Source: Janthinobacterium sp. 344
Lineage (GTDB): Bacteria > Pseudomonadota > Gammaproteobacteria > Burkholderiales > Burkholderiaceae_D
Assembly: GCF_900112025.1 (NCBI RefSeq)
Contig: NZ_FOKL01000004.1
Span: 1 to 64,000, forward strand
Length of the DNA: 64,000 nucleotides
Direction of reading: 5' to 3'
Both the position numbers and the translations under genes were made by a program. Under the pieces are notes generated by a model, which was given only the letters and a program-made list of their open reading frames with translations, was not told the origin of the DNA and did not search any database. Below, one piece after another: positions 28,239 through 37,365 of this stretch; position 1 is the stretch's first letter, and each line of letters starts with the position of its first letter.

Positions 28239-28912
28239 TGACAGTCGCCATGAAAGCCACGGCGGCCCTGCTGCTGGTGCTGACAGCCGGTTGCGCCAGC
28301 CGTCCGGCGGCGCCGGTGGCGCCCAGCTTTTCCGATACGCCGCTGCCAGTGGCGCCGCGCAGCGCGGCGCGCGGCGGCATTTCCGGCGGCGTCTTCAATC
28401 CCGACGCGGGCCTGGCCCTGACCTCCGACAGCCGCGCCTTCCGCGTCGGCGATGTCGTCACGGTGGCCCTGCAGGAAACCACGCAGGCGAGCAAGAAGGC
28501 GGGCACCTCGTTCAACAAGGGCTCGTCCGTCGGTGTCAATGCGGTTAACCTGCTGGGCAAGACCTTCCCCAAGACAGGCATCGACCTGTCCGCTGACCGC
28601 AACTTCGCCGGCGACTCGACCAGCACGCAGCAAAACGCGCTGTCCGGCGCCATCACGGTGATCGTGCAGGAAGTGCTGCCGAACGGCTTGCTGCGCGTGC
28701 AGGGCGAAAAAACCCTGACCCTGAACCAGGGCGAGGAGTTCGTGCGCCTGCGCGGCTACCTGCGCGCGGCCGATATCGATTCCAACAACCAGGTGTCATC
28801 GTTGCGCATCGCCAATGCGCAGATCGCCTATTCCGGCCAGGGCACCCTGGCCGAAGCCAATACCCCGGGCTGGCTGACGCGCTTCTTCGTCGGCCCGTGG
28901 ATGCCGTTTTAA
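28238..28912 (+). CDS. flgH: L-ring lipoprotein FlgH
   Basis: A 224-residue FlgH with lipoprotein signal (LLLVLTAGC, lipidated Cys near residue 19) and FlgH blocks (FRVGDVVTVALQETTQASK, GAITVIVQEVLPNGLLRVQG, YLRAADIDSNNQVSSLRIA). It forms the outer-membrane ring around the rod. It overlaps flgG by 1 bp. Confidence 0.96.
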   Translation: MTVAMKATAALLLVLTAGCASRPAAPVAPSFSDTPLPVAPRSAARGGISGGVFNPDAGLALTSDSRAFRVGDVVTVALQETTQASKKAGTSFNKGSSVGVNAVNLLGKTFPKTGIDLSADRNFAGDSTSTQQNALSGAITVIVQEVLPNGLLRVQGEKTLTLNQGEEFVRLRGYLRAADIDSNNQVSSLRIANAQIAYSGQGTLAEANTPGWLTRFFVGPWMPF

Positions 28913-28921
28913 GGTGACATC

Positions 28922-30034
28922 ATGAAATTTCGCTCCGCCCTGCCCGTCGCCGCCATGCTGGCCGTGCTCTCCGGCCTGTCCCTGCCCGCCACGGCCGCGC
29001 AAGTGCTGCGCAACCTGGTCAGCATCGAGGGCGTGCGCGACAATCCGCTGGTCGGCTATGGCCTCGTCGTCGGCCTGAACGGCAGCGGCGATACCACCCA
29101 GGTGAAGTTTTCCAGCCAGTCCGTGGTCAACATGCTCAAGCAGTTCGGCGTCAAGATGCCGGACGGCGCCGAATCTAAAAGCAAGAACGTCGCCACCGTC
29201 ATGGTCAGCGCAGTGTTTCCGCCAGGATACCGTCGCGGCCAGGCCATCGACGTCACCGTGTCTTCGCTGGGCGATGCGAAAAGCTTGCGTGGCGGCACCT
29301 TGCTGCTGACGCAGCTGCGCGCGGCCGATAATGAAACGTATGCGCTGGCGCAAGGCAACGTGGTGGTCGGCGGATTGAACGCCACGGGCAAGAGCGGCTC
29401 GTCCGTCACCGTCAACACGCCCACCTCGGGCCGCATTCCCAACGGCGCCAACATCGAGCGCGAAATCCTCAGCGATTTTTCCACCAAGCCGACCGTCACC
29501 CTGAACCTGCGCCACCCGCATTTCGAGACGGCCATCAACATCGTCGAAGCCGTCAACCGCCGCTTCGGCGCCGTCGCCACCACCAGCGACGCCACCAGCG
29601 TGGAAGTGCTGGCGCCGGAAAATCCGACCCAGCGCGTGGCCTTCATGGCCAAGCTCGAAGCGCTCTCCGTCGACGTGGGCGCCGATACGCCGAAAGTGGT
29701 CTTCAATTCGCGCACCGGCACCGTGGTCATCGCCGAAGGCTTGCGCGTGAAGGCGGCGGCCGTCACCCACGGCTCGCTGAAAGTCATCATTTCGGAAAGT
29801 TCGGCCGTCAGCCAGCCGGCACCGTTCGGCCGCGGCCAGACCACCGTCACGCCGCAGTCGAAAGTCTCCGTCGACCAGGGCAACGGCAATATGTTCAAAT
29901 GGCCGGCCGGCGCCAAGCTGCAAGCCATCATCGACGTGGTCAACAGCCTGGGCGCTTCGCCCGATGACATCATGGCCATTTTACAAGCCCTCGACCAGGC
30001 CGGCGCCATCGAAGGCGAACTGGTCGTCATCTAA
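28922..30034 (+). CDS. flgI: P-ring protein FlgI
   Basis: A 370-residue FlgI with signal peptide (residues 1-26, ending ATAAQ) and long family blocks ([54 protein letters not shown]). It forms the ring in the peptidoglycan layer, with FlgA as chaperone. It lies 9 bp after flgH. Confidence 0.97.
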   Translation: MKFRSALPVAAMLAVLSGLSLPATAAQVLRNLVSIEGVRDNPLVGYGLVVGLNGSGDTTQVKFSSQSVVNMLKQFGVKMPDGAESKSKNVATVMVSAVFPPGYRRGQAIDVTVSSLGDAKSLRGGTLLLTQLRAADNETYALAQGNVVVGGLNATGKSGSSVTVNTPTSGRIPNGANIEREILSDFSTKPTVTLNLRHPHFETAINIVEAVNRRFGAVATTSDATSVEVLAPENPTQRVAFMAKLEALSVDVGADTPKVVFNSRTGTVVIAEGLRVKAAAVTHGSLKVIISESSAVSQPAPFGRGQTTVTPQSKVSVDQGNGNMFKWPAGAKLQAIIDVVNSLGASPDDIMAILQALDQAGAIEGELVVI

Positions 30035-30058
30035 CGCGGCACTGAAAGCTGAATACAC

Positions 30059-30460
30059 ATGAATGTCAACGACAGCAGCAGCGCCCTGCCCTCGGCGCTC
30101 GACGATAAATCCCCCGCCGCGGCCACGCCGGCCGATCCGCGCTACGCGGCCAAGGCCACCGAGGCAGCCGTCAAGTTCGAAGCCTTTTTCATTTCGCACA
30201 TGCTGCGCCAGATGCGTTCGGGCACGCGCGAGATGGCGGGCGAAGACAGCGTCTTCAAGGACCCGATCAACAGCGACATGCTGGAAATGGCCGACAACCT
30301 GGTGGCCGACAAGATGGCCGGCCAGCGCGCCTTCGGCATCGCCGACGCCATCCTGCGCCAGCTGCTGCCGGCGGCCGGCGCCCCCGTCTCCGCCAGTGTC
30401 ACGGGCAAAAGCGCTGTCAAAACCGACAATATTGCAGCGGCGCTTAATAAATCCGTCTGA
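30059..30460 (+). CDS. flgJ: Rod cap protein FlgJ, N-terminal domain only
   Basis: A 133-residue protein with the rod-binding domain: AAVKFEAFFISHMLRQMRSG, INSDMLEMADNLVADKMAGQ and FGIADAILRQLLP. The muramidase domain that is fused to it in dual-domain FlgJ is absent and is encoded separately at 22322, so wall digestion and rod capping are split. Confidence 0.93.
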   Translation: MNVNDSSSALPSALDDKSPAAATPADPRYAAKATEAAVKFEAFFISHMLRQMRSGTREMAGEDSVFKDPINSDMLEMADNLVADKMAGQRAFGIADAILRQLLPAAGAPVSASVTGKSAVKTDNIAAALNKSV

Positions 30461-30474
30461 AGCGTCGCCTGTAC
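30448..30474 (+). promoter_or_regulatory. Candidate sigma-28 promoter of flgK
   Basis: TAAATCCG (30448-30455), an 11-bp spacer ending GTC, then GCCTGTAC (30467-30474), partly inside the end of flgJ. The GTCGCCT-N-TACAAG stretch closely resembles that before the flagellin. It would give flgK-flgL-lafW a late-class promoter in addition to the operon promoter. Confidence 0.45.
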
Positions 30475-30541
30475 AAGGTAACAACGATACCCGGCCTGCC
30501 CACCCGCACGCGCCACACTCTTCACGAAAGAAACTTGCCCA

Positions 30542-31903
30542 ATGAGCATCATCAGCAATGCATTGTCAGGCAGCATCGCCGCCCAGGCCGCACTCAATGC
30601 GGCCAGCCAGAATATCGCCAACCTGCAAACGGCCGGTTACACGCGCCAGGGCGTGCTGCTGTCCTCGCTTGGCGCCGGCGTGGGCGTGCGCTCGGCCGGC
30701 AATGGCGTGGAAGTGTCCGCCCTGCTGCGCTTTGCCGATGCCTATAAAAGCCAGCAGATGTGGCGCGCCGCGTCCGACCAGGGCGCCCGCACGCAAACCC
30801 AGCCTTACCTGACCCAGCTCGAACGCGTGATGGGCGACGATGCGTCGAGCATCAGCAACGGCATCGACGGTTTGTTCGCCGCCCTCAACGCGGCCGCCGT
30901 CGACCCCACCTCGACGCCGCTGCGCCAGCAGATCATTACCTCCGCCGATGCCATGGCGCAGCGCTTCAACAGCATCAGCACCGTCATGAGCAACCAGTTG
31001 CTGTCGCTGCGCCAGCAACGCGAGGCGATCGTGCCGCAGGCCAATACCACGCTGGCGAACATCGCCGCGCTGAACCAGCGCATCAGCACGTCCACCGCTT
31101 CGGGCACCAATGTGTCGTCGCTGATGGATGCGCGCGACCAGCTGATCGATGGCCTGGCAGCGCAAATGGGCATCGAAGTGATGGATCAGCCCGACGGTTC
31201 GCGCAATGTCTCGCTGAAATCGGGCCAGCCGCTGGTCATCGGCGGCATGGCCGGCACCCTGAGCAGCAGCATGACGAGCGCCGGCGAGCAGACCCTGGGC
31301 CTGCAATTTGCCAATTCCAACTTTACCCTCGACATGGTCGCCATCGGCGGCCAGATGGGCGGCCTGGGCGAATTCGAGCAAAACACGCTGAAACCGCTGC
31401 AAAAATCGATCGAAGACCTGGCCACCAATCTGACCGACAAGATCAACGCGCAACTGGCGGCCGGCACGACCATGACCGGCACGGCCGGCGGTCCGCTGAT
31501 GGCCTACGCGAATGGCAAGCTGAGCATCACCAGCGGCTTCAGCGCCAAGGACCTGGCTCTGTCGGGCACGGGCGCGGCGGGTGACAGCAGCAACCTGCAA
31601 AAGCTGATCGACATCAAGAACCAGCCCATTACCGTCAACTGGGTCGGCTCGGTCCTGATCAGCGATGCGGACACGCAGCTGGTCGGCAAGCTGGGCATCT
31701 ACAGCCAGCAGAACCAGGCCTTGCTGAAGACGGCCAACACGGTGCGTTCGCAGGCGATCGACGACTGGAAATCCACCAGCGGCGTGAACAAGGATGAAGA
31801 AGCCATGAACCTGGTCGAATTCCAGAACATGTACCAAGCCAACATGAAAGTCATTTCCGTGGCGAATGCCCTGTTTGACGCCACGTTGCAAATGATGGGT
31901 TAA
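30542..31903 (+). CDS. flgK: Hook-filament junction protein FlgK
   Basis: A 453-residue FlgK. The N-terminus (ISNALSGSIAAQAALNAASQ, NIANLQTAGYTRQGV) and C-terminus (SGVNKDEEAMNLVEFQNMYQ, ANMKVISVANALFDATLQMM) are the paired D0/D1 helices. It is exported with FlgN after the hook is complete. Confidence 0.96.
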   Translation: MSIISNALSGSIAAQAALNAASQNIANLQTAGYTRQGVLLSSLGAGVGVRSAGNGVEVSALLRFADAYKSQQMWRAASDQGARTQTQPYLTQLERVMGDDASSISNGIDGLFAALNAAAVDPTSTPLRQQIITSADAMAQRFNSISTVMSNQLLSLRQQREAIVPQANTTLANIAALNQRISTSTASGTNVSSLMDARDQLIDGLAAQMGIEVMDQPDGSRNVSLKSGQPLVIGGMAGTLSSSMTSAGEQTLGLQFANSNFTLDMVAIGGQMGGLGEFEQNTLKPLQKSIEDLATNLTDKINAQLAAGTTMTGTAGGPLMAYANGKLSITSGFSAKDLALSGTGAAGDSSNLQKLIDIKNQPITVNWVGSVLISDADTQLVGKLGIYSQQNQALLKTANTVRSQAIDDWKSTSGVNKDEEAMNLVEFQNMYQANMKVISVANALFDATLQMMG

Positions 31904-31913
31904 GGAGAAGAGC

Positions 31914-32825
31914 ATGCGTGTCGCCAGTAGCCAGTACCAATCGCTGATCAATATTTCGCTTCAGCAAAACCAGGAACGCATCAACTTCCTGACCCAGCAG
32001 ATGTCGTCGGGCCTGCGCATCCAGCTGCCATCGGACGATCCGATCGGCAACGTGCGCATTTCGCGCCTGACGCGCGAACAAGCCATGGTCACGCAGTACC
32101 AGGACAATATCGCCACCGTGAAGGTGCGCCTGCTGAAAAACGAAAATTACCTGACGAGCATGGTCAACGACATGGGCCAGGCACGCGACCTGCTGGTCTG
32201 GGCCGCCGACGGCAGCAATGCGCCGGACGACCTCAACTCCATGACGCAATCGCTGATCGCCATGCGCGACAGCGTGCTGTACACGGCCAACCTGAAGGAC
32301 CAGGAAGGCCGCTACATGTTTTCCGGCACTGCCACCGACCAGCCCGCCATCAAGTTCGATGAAAACGCGACCGTCGGTTCCCGCTACAGCTATATCGGCA
32401 ACAACGATACGCAGACCGTGGTAGTCGGCAATGGCGTGACGCAGGCGGCCAACGTCGACGTGGACAAGCTGCAAGTGTGGCTGAACAAGATCGACCAGGC
32501 CATCGCCACGCTGGGCAAGCCCGGCGTCAGCCCGAACGACCCGGCCGTGCGTGCCGACGTGGTGGCGGCGCTCGATGGCACCGATGACGGCATGGATTTG
32601 CTCTCTGGCAAGATCGCCATCTTCGGCGGCGCGCAAAACATTCTGTCCACCTTGTCCGGCAACCTGGCCAACGTGTCGCTGTCGAACGATTCGGCCCTGC
32701 TGGACCTGAAAAAGACCGACATGGGCGCCGCCGCCATAGAACTGACGGGCTACCAGACGGCCATGCAAGCCACCTATAAAGCTTACGCCAAGGTGGGCAC
32801 CATTTCCCTGTTTGATCTTCTCTGA
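31914..32825 (+). CDS. flgL: Hook-filament junction protein FlgL
   Basis: A 303-residue, flagellin-like FlgL: MRVASSQYQSLINISLQQNQ and MSSGLRIQLPSDDPIGNVRI at the N-terminus; ELTGYQTAMQATYKAYAKVG at the C-terminus. It lies 10 bp after flgK. Confidence 0.95.
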   Translation: MRVASSQYQSLINISLQQNQERINFLTQQMSSGLRIQLPSDDPIGNVRISRLTREQAMVTQYQDNIATVKVRLLKNENYLTSMVNDMGQARDLLVWAADGSNAPDDLNSMTQSLIAMRDSVLYTANLKDQEGRYMFSGTATDQPAIKFDENATVGSRYSYIGNNDTQTVVVGNGVTQAANVDVDKLQVWLNKIDQAIATLGKPGVSPNDPAVRADVVAALDGTDDGMDLLSGKIAIFGGAQNILSTLSGNLANVSLSNDSALLDLKKTDMGAAAIELTGYQTAMQATYKAYAKVGTISLFDLL

Positions 32826-32830
32826 CCATC

Positions 32831-33874
32831 ATGCAAATCGCGCAGACCTCCTCCTCTTCCGGCGTTGCCGCCAAAGGCGCCAGCACGGCCCGCGTCGTCG
32901 ATGACGCGTCCGCCGCCGTCAGCGGCGGCGCCAGCGCGCGCAGCGACGCGCCGGCGGCGCGGAGTTCGACGGCGAGTCTGCAGCGTGGCCTGAGCAACTG
33001 GGATCACCAGCTGCAGGGAGAAATTTCCAACGCCCAGCAAACCCTCGACTACCTGGAACGCAGCAGCAGCCAGCTGCAAGCCTTGAAAAGCGAGCTGGCG
33101 GCCAAGCTGGCCGCGCGCCAGGGCCGCGAAGGGCAAGTCGAAGCGCGCGTGCGCCAGTTCAGCAATACCTGGCGCCAGCGCGCCAGCGCCTCGGGCGGCA
33201 CGCTCGATGCTCAGCTCAGCTATACCAGCCCGCAGGCGGCACAGCAGAATTTCAGCATCCGCGGCCTGACCATGGCCAGCCTGCAGGAAGGTCCGCAGGA
33301 AGTGCTGGCCTTCTCCGTCGGCGGCGCCAACCAGGCGCTGCGTTCGGTCAATATCGAACCTGGCCTGAGCCAGGACGAAATCGTTTCGCGCTTCGACCGC
33401 GCGCTGATGCCGTCGGGCATCCGCGTCAAGCAGGGCGAAGACGGCGAGCTGGTCTTCAGCACGGCGGAAGCGTCGTGGGCCAATGTGCGCGACAGCCTGT
33501 CCGTGCGCGGCAGCGGCATCCGCTACCCGACGGGCCAGATGAGCCGCGTGCGCACGGATGCGGAACCGGCCGCCATCGCGCCGGAAGAATGGAATACCAG
33601 CGACGTGGAAGCCCTGCGCGCCACCTTGCAGCAAGTGGTGCAGGCACTGTCGCATCTGCAGCAGGCGCGCAGCGCCGTCAGCCTGGCGCTGGCGCAAGCC
33701 ACGGGACGGGTCGCCAAGGCGCAGCCCGTGCAGATCAGCGTCAGCATGGACACGCTGGCGGAAAACTTCACGGAAAAAGCCAGCCAGCCCGGCTATGAAT
33801 CACTGCTGGCGATCAGCTCGGCATTGGTGGGCATCAGCCGGGAACGGGTGGTTGCCCTGCTGGGCCTGCGCTAA
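32831..33874 (+). CDS. LafW-like putative hook-associated protein
   Basis: A 347-residue protein starting 5 bp after flgL, with no signal peptide. It is Ala/Ser-rich and coiled at the N-terminus (residues 50-120), and residues about 135-240 (NFSIRGLTMASLQEGPQEVL, FSRFD-type helix, GSGIRYPTGQMSRV) look like a flagellin/hook IN-type domain. The C-terminal third is helical. In Flag-2 loci lafW, annotated as a hook-associated protein of unproven role, sits exactly after lfgL. The call rests on this position and the domain look; the function is unknown. Confidence 0.6.
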   Translation: MQIAQTSSSSGVAAKGASTARVVDDASAAVSGGASARSDAPAARSSTASLQRGLSNWDHQLQGEISNAQQTLDYLERSSSQLQALKSELAAKLAARQGREGQVEARVRQFSNTWRQRASASGGTLDAQLSYTSPQAAQQNFSIRGLTMASLQEGPQEVLAFSVGGANQALRSVNIEPGLSQDEIVSRFDRALMPSGIRVKQGEDGELVFSTAEASWANVRDSLSVRGSGIRYPTGQMSRVRTDAEPAAIAPEEWNTSDVEALRATLQQVVQALSHLQQARSAVSLALAQATGRVAKAQPVQISVSMDTLAENFTEKASQPGYESLLAISSALVGISRERVVALLGLR

Positions 33875-33986
33875 AAACCTGCCCGGCCCCCTATCGGCGG
33901 GCGGTGGAAGGCCGTAAGATGCTGCTGGCGCGCTGACTGATGGTCAAGCACGCCAGCGCATCCCGTCATCCACACCTGGAGTTCCC

Positions 33987-35078
33987 TTGATAAAGACCGC
34001 CGCCCGGCTGATCAGCTACGCCCTGCTGGGCAAATCCGACAAGCAGCCCCTCGACATCGCCAAGGTGCGCAAGGTATTGATCCTGCGCAACGACAAGATC
34101 GGCGACATGATCGTCACCTCGGCACTGCTGCGCGAACTGAAAAAGAATTACCCGCACTGGCAGATCGACGTGGCGGCCAGCAGCGTCAACCGCGACGTGA
34201 TCGCCGCCAATCCGCACGTCAGCGATATCCTCATCTGGGATAAACAGCCGCTGCTGCGCGACTTGCGCACCACCATCGCCGACCTGCGCCGGCGCCGCTA
34301 CGACGTCATCTTCAATCCCTACAACCGTTTTTCGATTCCCTTGCTGCTGCGCATCAAATGGCTGGGCGCGCGCTACCTGACGGGATTTGCCATTCCCAAA
34401 TACGGCACCTCGACGGCGAAGCTGGGCATGTTCGACCATACGGTGCCCTGCGACCGCAGCCGGCACATCCTGCACAGTTACTTCGCCACGTTCGCGCAAT
34501 TCTCGCTGCGCGATATCGACATGCGCTATGAACTGTTCGGCGTGGACGCCCACGCGGCGCCCATCGACGCCGCCTGCGACAACTTGCTGCGCACGTACGC
34601 AGGCTTGTTTTGCCTGAACTTCCAGGGCAGCAATGCGCAGCGCACGGTCAGCGTGGCCGATGCCCAGCGCTGCTGCGCCGCCATCGCCGCGCGCTATCCG
34701 CGCCACGCGCTGCTGGTGATCGCCGCACCGGGCACCGAGGCGCGCGCCGCCGAGATCGTGCACGGCGCGGGCCACGCCAACGTGATGCTGGCGCCGCCCA
34801 CCAGCCACATCCTGCAGCTGGCCGCCCTCATACGCCGCTGCGCACTGGTGCTGTCGCCGGACACGTCGGTGATCCACATCGCCTCGGCCTATGACAGGAA
34901 AATCGTCGGCTATTACATCCGCACCGACAACTACCACTGGTTTTATCCGGCCAGCAGCCAGTACCGCGTCATCCTGGCACCGGGCCTGACATTAGCCAGT
35001 GTCAGCGCCGACGAGACGCTGGCCGCCGTGGAAGCGCTGATGGAGGGCGAAACAGCGGCCGTTCAAGCCGTGGGCTGA
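33987..35078 (+). CDS. GT9 family glycosyltransferase (heptosyltransferase-like)
   Basis: A 363-residue protein, TTG start with GGAG 6 bp upstream. The N-terminal motif ILRNDKIGDMIVTSALLREL and C-terminal APPTSHILQLAALIRRCALV, LSPDTSVIHIASAYD are typical of ADP-heptose LPS heptosyltransferases (WaaC/WaaF family), which use GT-B folds. The substrate is not known; LPS core is the usual target, but it stands alone 112 bp after the flagellar locus, so flagellin or another surface target is possible. Its 3' end overlaps the convergent GGDEF-EAL gene by 16 bp. Confidence 0.85.
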   Translation: MIKTAARLISYALLGKSDKQPLDIAKVRKVLILRNDKIGDMIVTSALLRELKKNYPHWQIDVAASSVNRDVIAANPHVSDILIWDKQPLLRDLRTTIADLRRRRYDVIFNPYNRFSIPLLLRIKWLGARYLTGFAIPKYGTSTAKLGMFDHTVPCDRSRHILHSYFATFAQFSLRDIDMRYELFGVDAHAAPIDAACDNLLRTYAGLFCLNFQGSNAQRTVSVADAQRCCAAIAARYPRHALLVIAAPGTEARAAEIVHGAGHANVMLAPPTSHILQLAALIRRCALVLSPDTSVIHIASAYDRKIVGYYIRTDNYHWFYPASSQYRVILAPGLTLASVSADETLAAVEALMEGETAAVQAVG

Positions 35079-37228
35079 GCGGCCAGCAGCCGCTCCATCT
35101 GCCGTGCCGGCAAGGCGCCGGCGAACAGGAAGCCCTGCGCATAGTCGCAGCCGGCCGCGCGCAGCAGGTCGCGCTGCAGCGCCGTCTCCACGCCTTCGGC
35201 GACGACTTTCAAGCCCAGGCGCTGCGCCAGGGCAATGATGGCTTCACACAGGGCCAGTCCCGCATCGCCCTGCCCCAATGCGCCGACCAGCGAACGGTCG
35301 ATCTTGAGAAAATCGATATCGAATTTTTGCAGGCATGCCAGCGACGTCTGGCCGCTGCCGAAATCGTCGAGCGCCAGCGCCAGGCCCATGGTGCGGAACT
35401 GGCGCAGCCGCTCGCCCACCTGGCGCGCCTCGTCCAGCAGCACGCCTTCCGTGGTCTCGATGACGATGGCGCCTGGCGCCAGGCCCTCGCGCCGCAAATA
35501 TTCGGGCCAGCCCTGGTACAGGGCGGCGTCGCCGCGAAACTCCACGGGCGACTTGTTGATGCTGATCTGGAAACCGGCGCCATACGCGGTTTGCCACTGC
35601 TGCGCCTGGCATACGGCCTGGCGAAACACCCAGTCGCCGATATCGGTGATCAGGCCATTCGCTTCGGCGAAGCCGATGAACTCGGCGGGCGCCAGCAGGC
35701 CACGCAGCGGATGGCGCCAGCGCAGCAGCGCCTCGGCGCGCGCGATGGCGCCATCGCGCAGGCTGACGATAGGCTGGTAGTGCACCTCGAACTGTTCCTG
35801 CGTCAGCGCCAGGCGCATCTCGCGCACCGTGTTGCGGCGCAGCTCGGCCGCCTGCTGCAGGGCCGGGGTGAAGTAACGGTAAGCATTGCGCCCCGCGTTC
35901 TTGGCCGCGTACATGGCCTGGTCCGCATGCCGCAGCAAGGTCTCGGCCGCCTCGGCGTCGGCCGGATACAGCGCCACGCCCACGCTGGCCGACACTTGCG
36001 CGCTATCGTCATCGAGCGCGAACGGCATGGCCAGCGCCGTGACCAGCTCCTGCACCACGCGCTCGATGCCCGCCAGCTGCCCCACGCCGACCAGGATGAC
36101 GGTGAATTCATCGCCGCCCAGGCGCGCCACCGTGTCCGTGGCACGCACGCGCTCGCTGATGCGCCGCGCCGCCTGGCGCAGCAGGATGTCGCCCTTCTCG
36201 TGGCCCAGGCTGTCATTCACCTGCTTGAAATTGTCGAGGTCGATGAACAGCAGGGCCAGGCACGCCCCTTCGCGCTTGGCGCGGCGCGTCTCGTTGTGCA
36301 GGCGGTCGAGAAACATGTGGCGGTTCGGCAAGCCCGTCACCTGGTCGAAATTGGCTTGCTGCCAGATGCGTCCGGACGCTTCGCGCTGCGCCGTGATATC
36401 GCTGACCAGCGCCAGCGCGCCCAGATAAGTGCCAGCGGCATCGAAGATGGGATTGGTGGCCAGGGTCGCCCACAAGGCGCTACCATCGCGGCGCAGAAAC
36501 TTGAATTCATGGCGTTCGACGATGCCATCCTGGCGCCGGGCGATATTGCGCTCCAGGATGGCACGGCCTTCCTCATCCATGAAGGCGGCCAGCGGGCGGC
36601 CCAGCATGTCCTCGATCTGGCAACCGAGCATGTGCGCCATCTTCGGGTTGACAAAGCTGGTCAGCGCCTGCGCATCGATTTCCCAGATGCCCTCTTCGGC
36701 GCTGTGCACGATGCGCCGGAAGCGTTCCTCGCTGCGCTCGAGCGCGGCCAGCTTGCCCTCGGCCTGCTCCAGCACCAGGCGCAGGGCCTGGCCGTTCGGA
36801 TCGGCGCTGCCCAGCAGGCTGACGGGCAAGCCCGCTTCGCGCGCCTCGGGCCGCAGCCGCACCTGCAGCTGGATGCGCTGCGGTTCGCTGCTATTGAGCA
36901 CGCGCTCCACGAACTGGTCGAAATCGTGGCGGAACGCTTCGTGCACATACGTGCGGAACAGCACGTGGCCGGGCCGTTCACGTGGCAAGCCGAACAGTTC
37001 CGCCGCCACCAGGTTCAGCTGCACGATCACGCCGTCGAGGCCCAGCACAAAATAGGCGACAGGCGCCAGCAGGTATAAATCGTTGAAATACGCCTGTTCG
37101 CGCTCCGCCTTCACGCGTTCCGCACTGAAGACGCCGGCATCGAGCAGCGAGGCGGCAGGCCAGGCCGCGTGGCCGGAGCCGCGCGGGGAGGAATCCGGAG
37201 CAGGTACCGCAGGCGGCGTGGTGTCCAT
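35063..37228 (-). CDS. PAS-GGDEF-EAL cyclic di-GMP enzyme
   Basis: A 721-residue cytoplasmic protein, AAAAGG before ATG 37228. Order: PAS-like region at about 45-110, second PAS at about 165-290, GGDEF at about 295-450, EAL at about 465-715. The cyclase site RLGGDEF and the inhibitory site RATD five residues before it are intact. The EAL set is also complete: EALLRW, N in SINKSP, IETTE, DDFGSG, LKIDRS, VAEGVET and the QGF near the end. Both activities are therefore possible, with phosphodiesterase likely to dominate or be signal-switched. Its place beside the flagellar locus suggests a motility/biofilm input, which is inference. Confidence 0.93.
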   Translation of the reverse strand: MDTTPPAVPAPDSSPRGSGHAAWPAASLLDAGVFSAERVKAEREQAYFNDLYLLAPVAYFVLGLDGVIVQLNLVAAELFGLPRERPGHVLFRTYVHEAFRHDFDQFVERVLNSSEPQRIQLQVRLRPEAREAGLPVSLLGSADPNGQALRLVLEQAEGKLAALERSEERFRRIVHSAEEGIWEIDAQALTSFVNPKMAHMLGCQIEDMLGRPLAAFMDEEGRAILERNIARRQDGIVERHEFKFLRRDGSALWATLATNPIFDAAGTYLGALALVSDITAQREASGRIWQQANFDQVTGLPNRHMFLDRLHNETRRAKREGACLALLFIDLDNFKQVNDSLGHEKGDILLRQAARRISERVRATDTVARLGGDEFTVILVGVGQLAGIERVVQELVTALAMPFALDDDSAQVSASVGVALYPADAEAAETLLRHADQAMYAAKNAGRNAYRYFTPALQQAAELRRNTVREMRLALTQEQFEVHYQPIVSLRDGAIARAEALLRWRHPLRGLLAPAEFIGFAEANGLITDIGDWVFRQAVCQAQQWQTAYGAGFQISINKSPVEFRGDAALYQGWPEYLRREGLAPGAIVIETTEGVLLDEARQVGERLRQFRTMGLALALDDFGSGQTSLACLQKFDIDFLKIDRSLVGALGQGDAGLALCEAIIALAQRLGLKVVAEGVETALQRDLLRAAGCDYAQGFLFAGALPARQMERLLAAQPTA

Positions 37229-37365
37229 GGCTATCCTTTTGCACTGCCGCCCTGGCGATCAGGCGGACGCTGCCCCGAGCCTAGCACGTGACAGGCGCAG
37301 TGTCGAGCGACGCCTGTGCCGGCGTTGCCTGCCCAGCGGGCAAGGCGGCCGGCGCCGGGCCATGC

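Noticed and set aside
37327..37346. GCCTGCCC-AGC-GGGCAAGGC hairpin after the DUF5672 gene
   Set aside because: The stem is imperfect and no U-run follows on the minus strand, so a terminator call is not supported.
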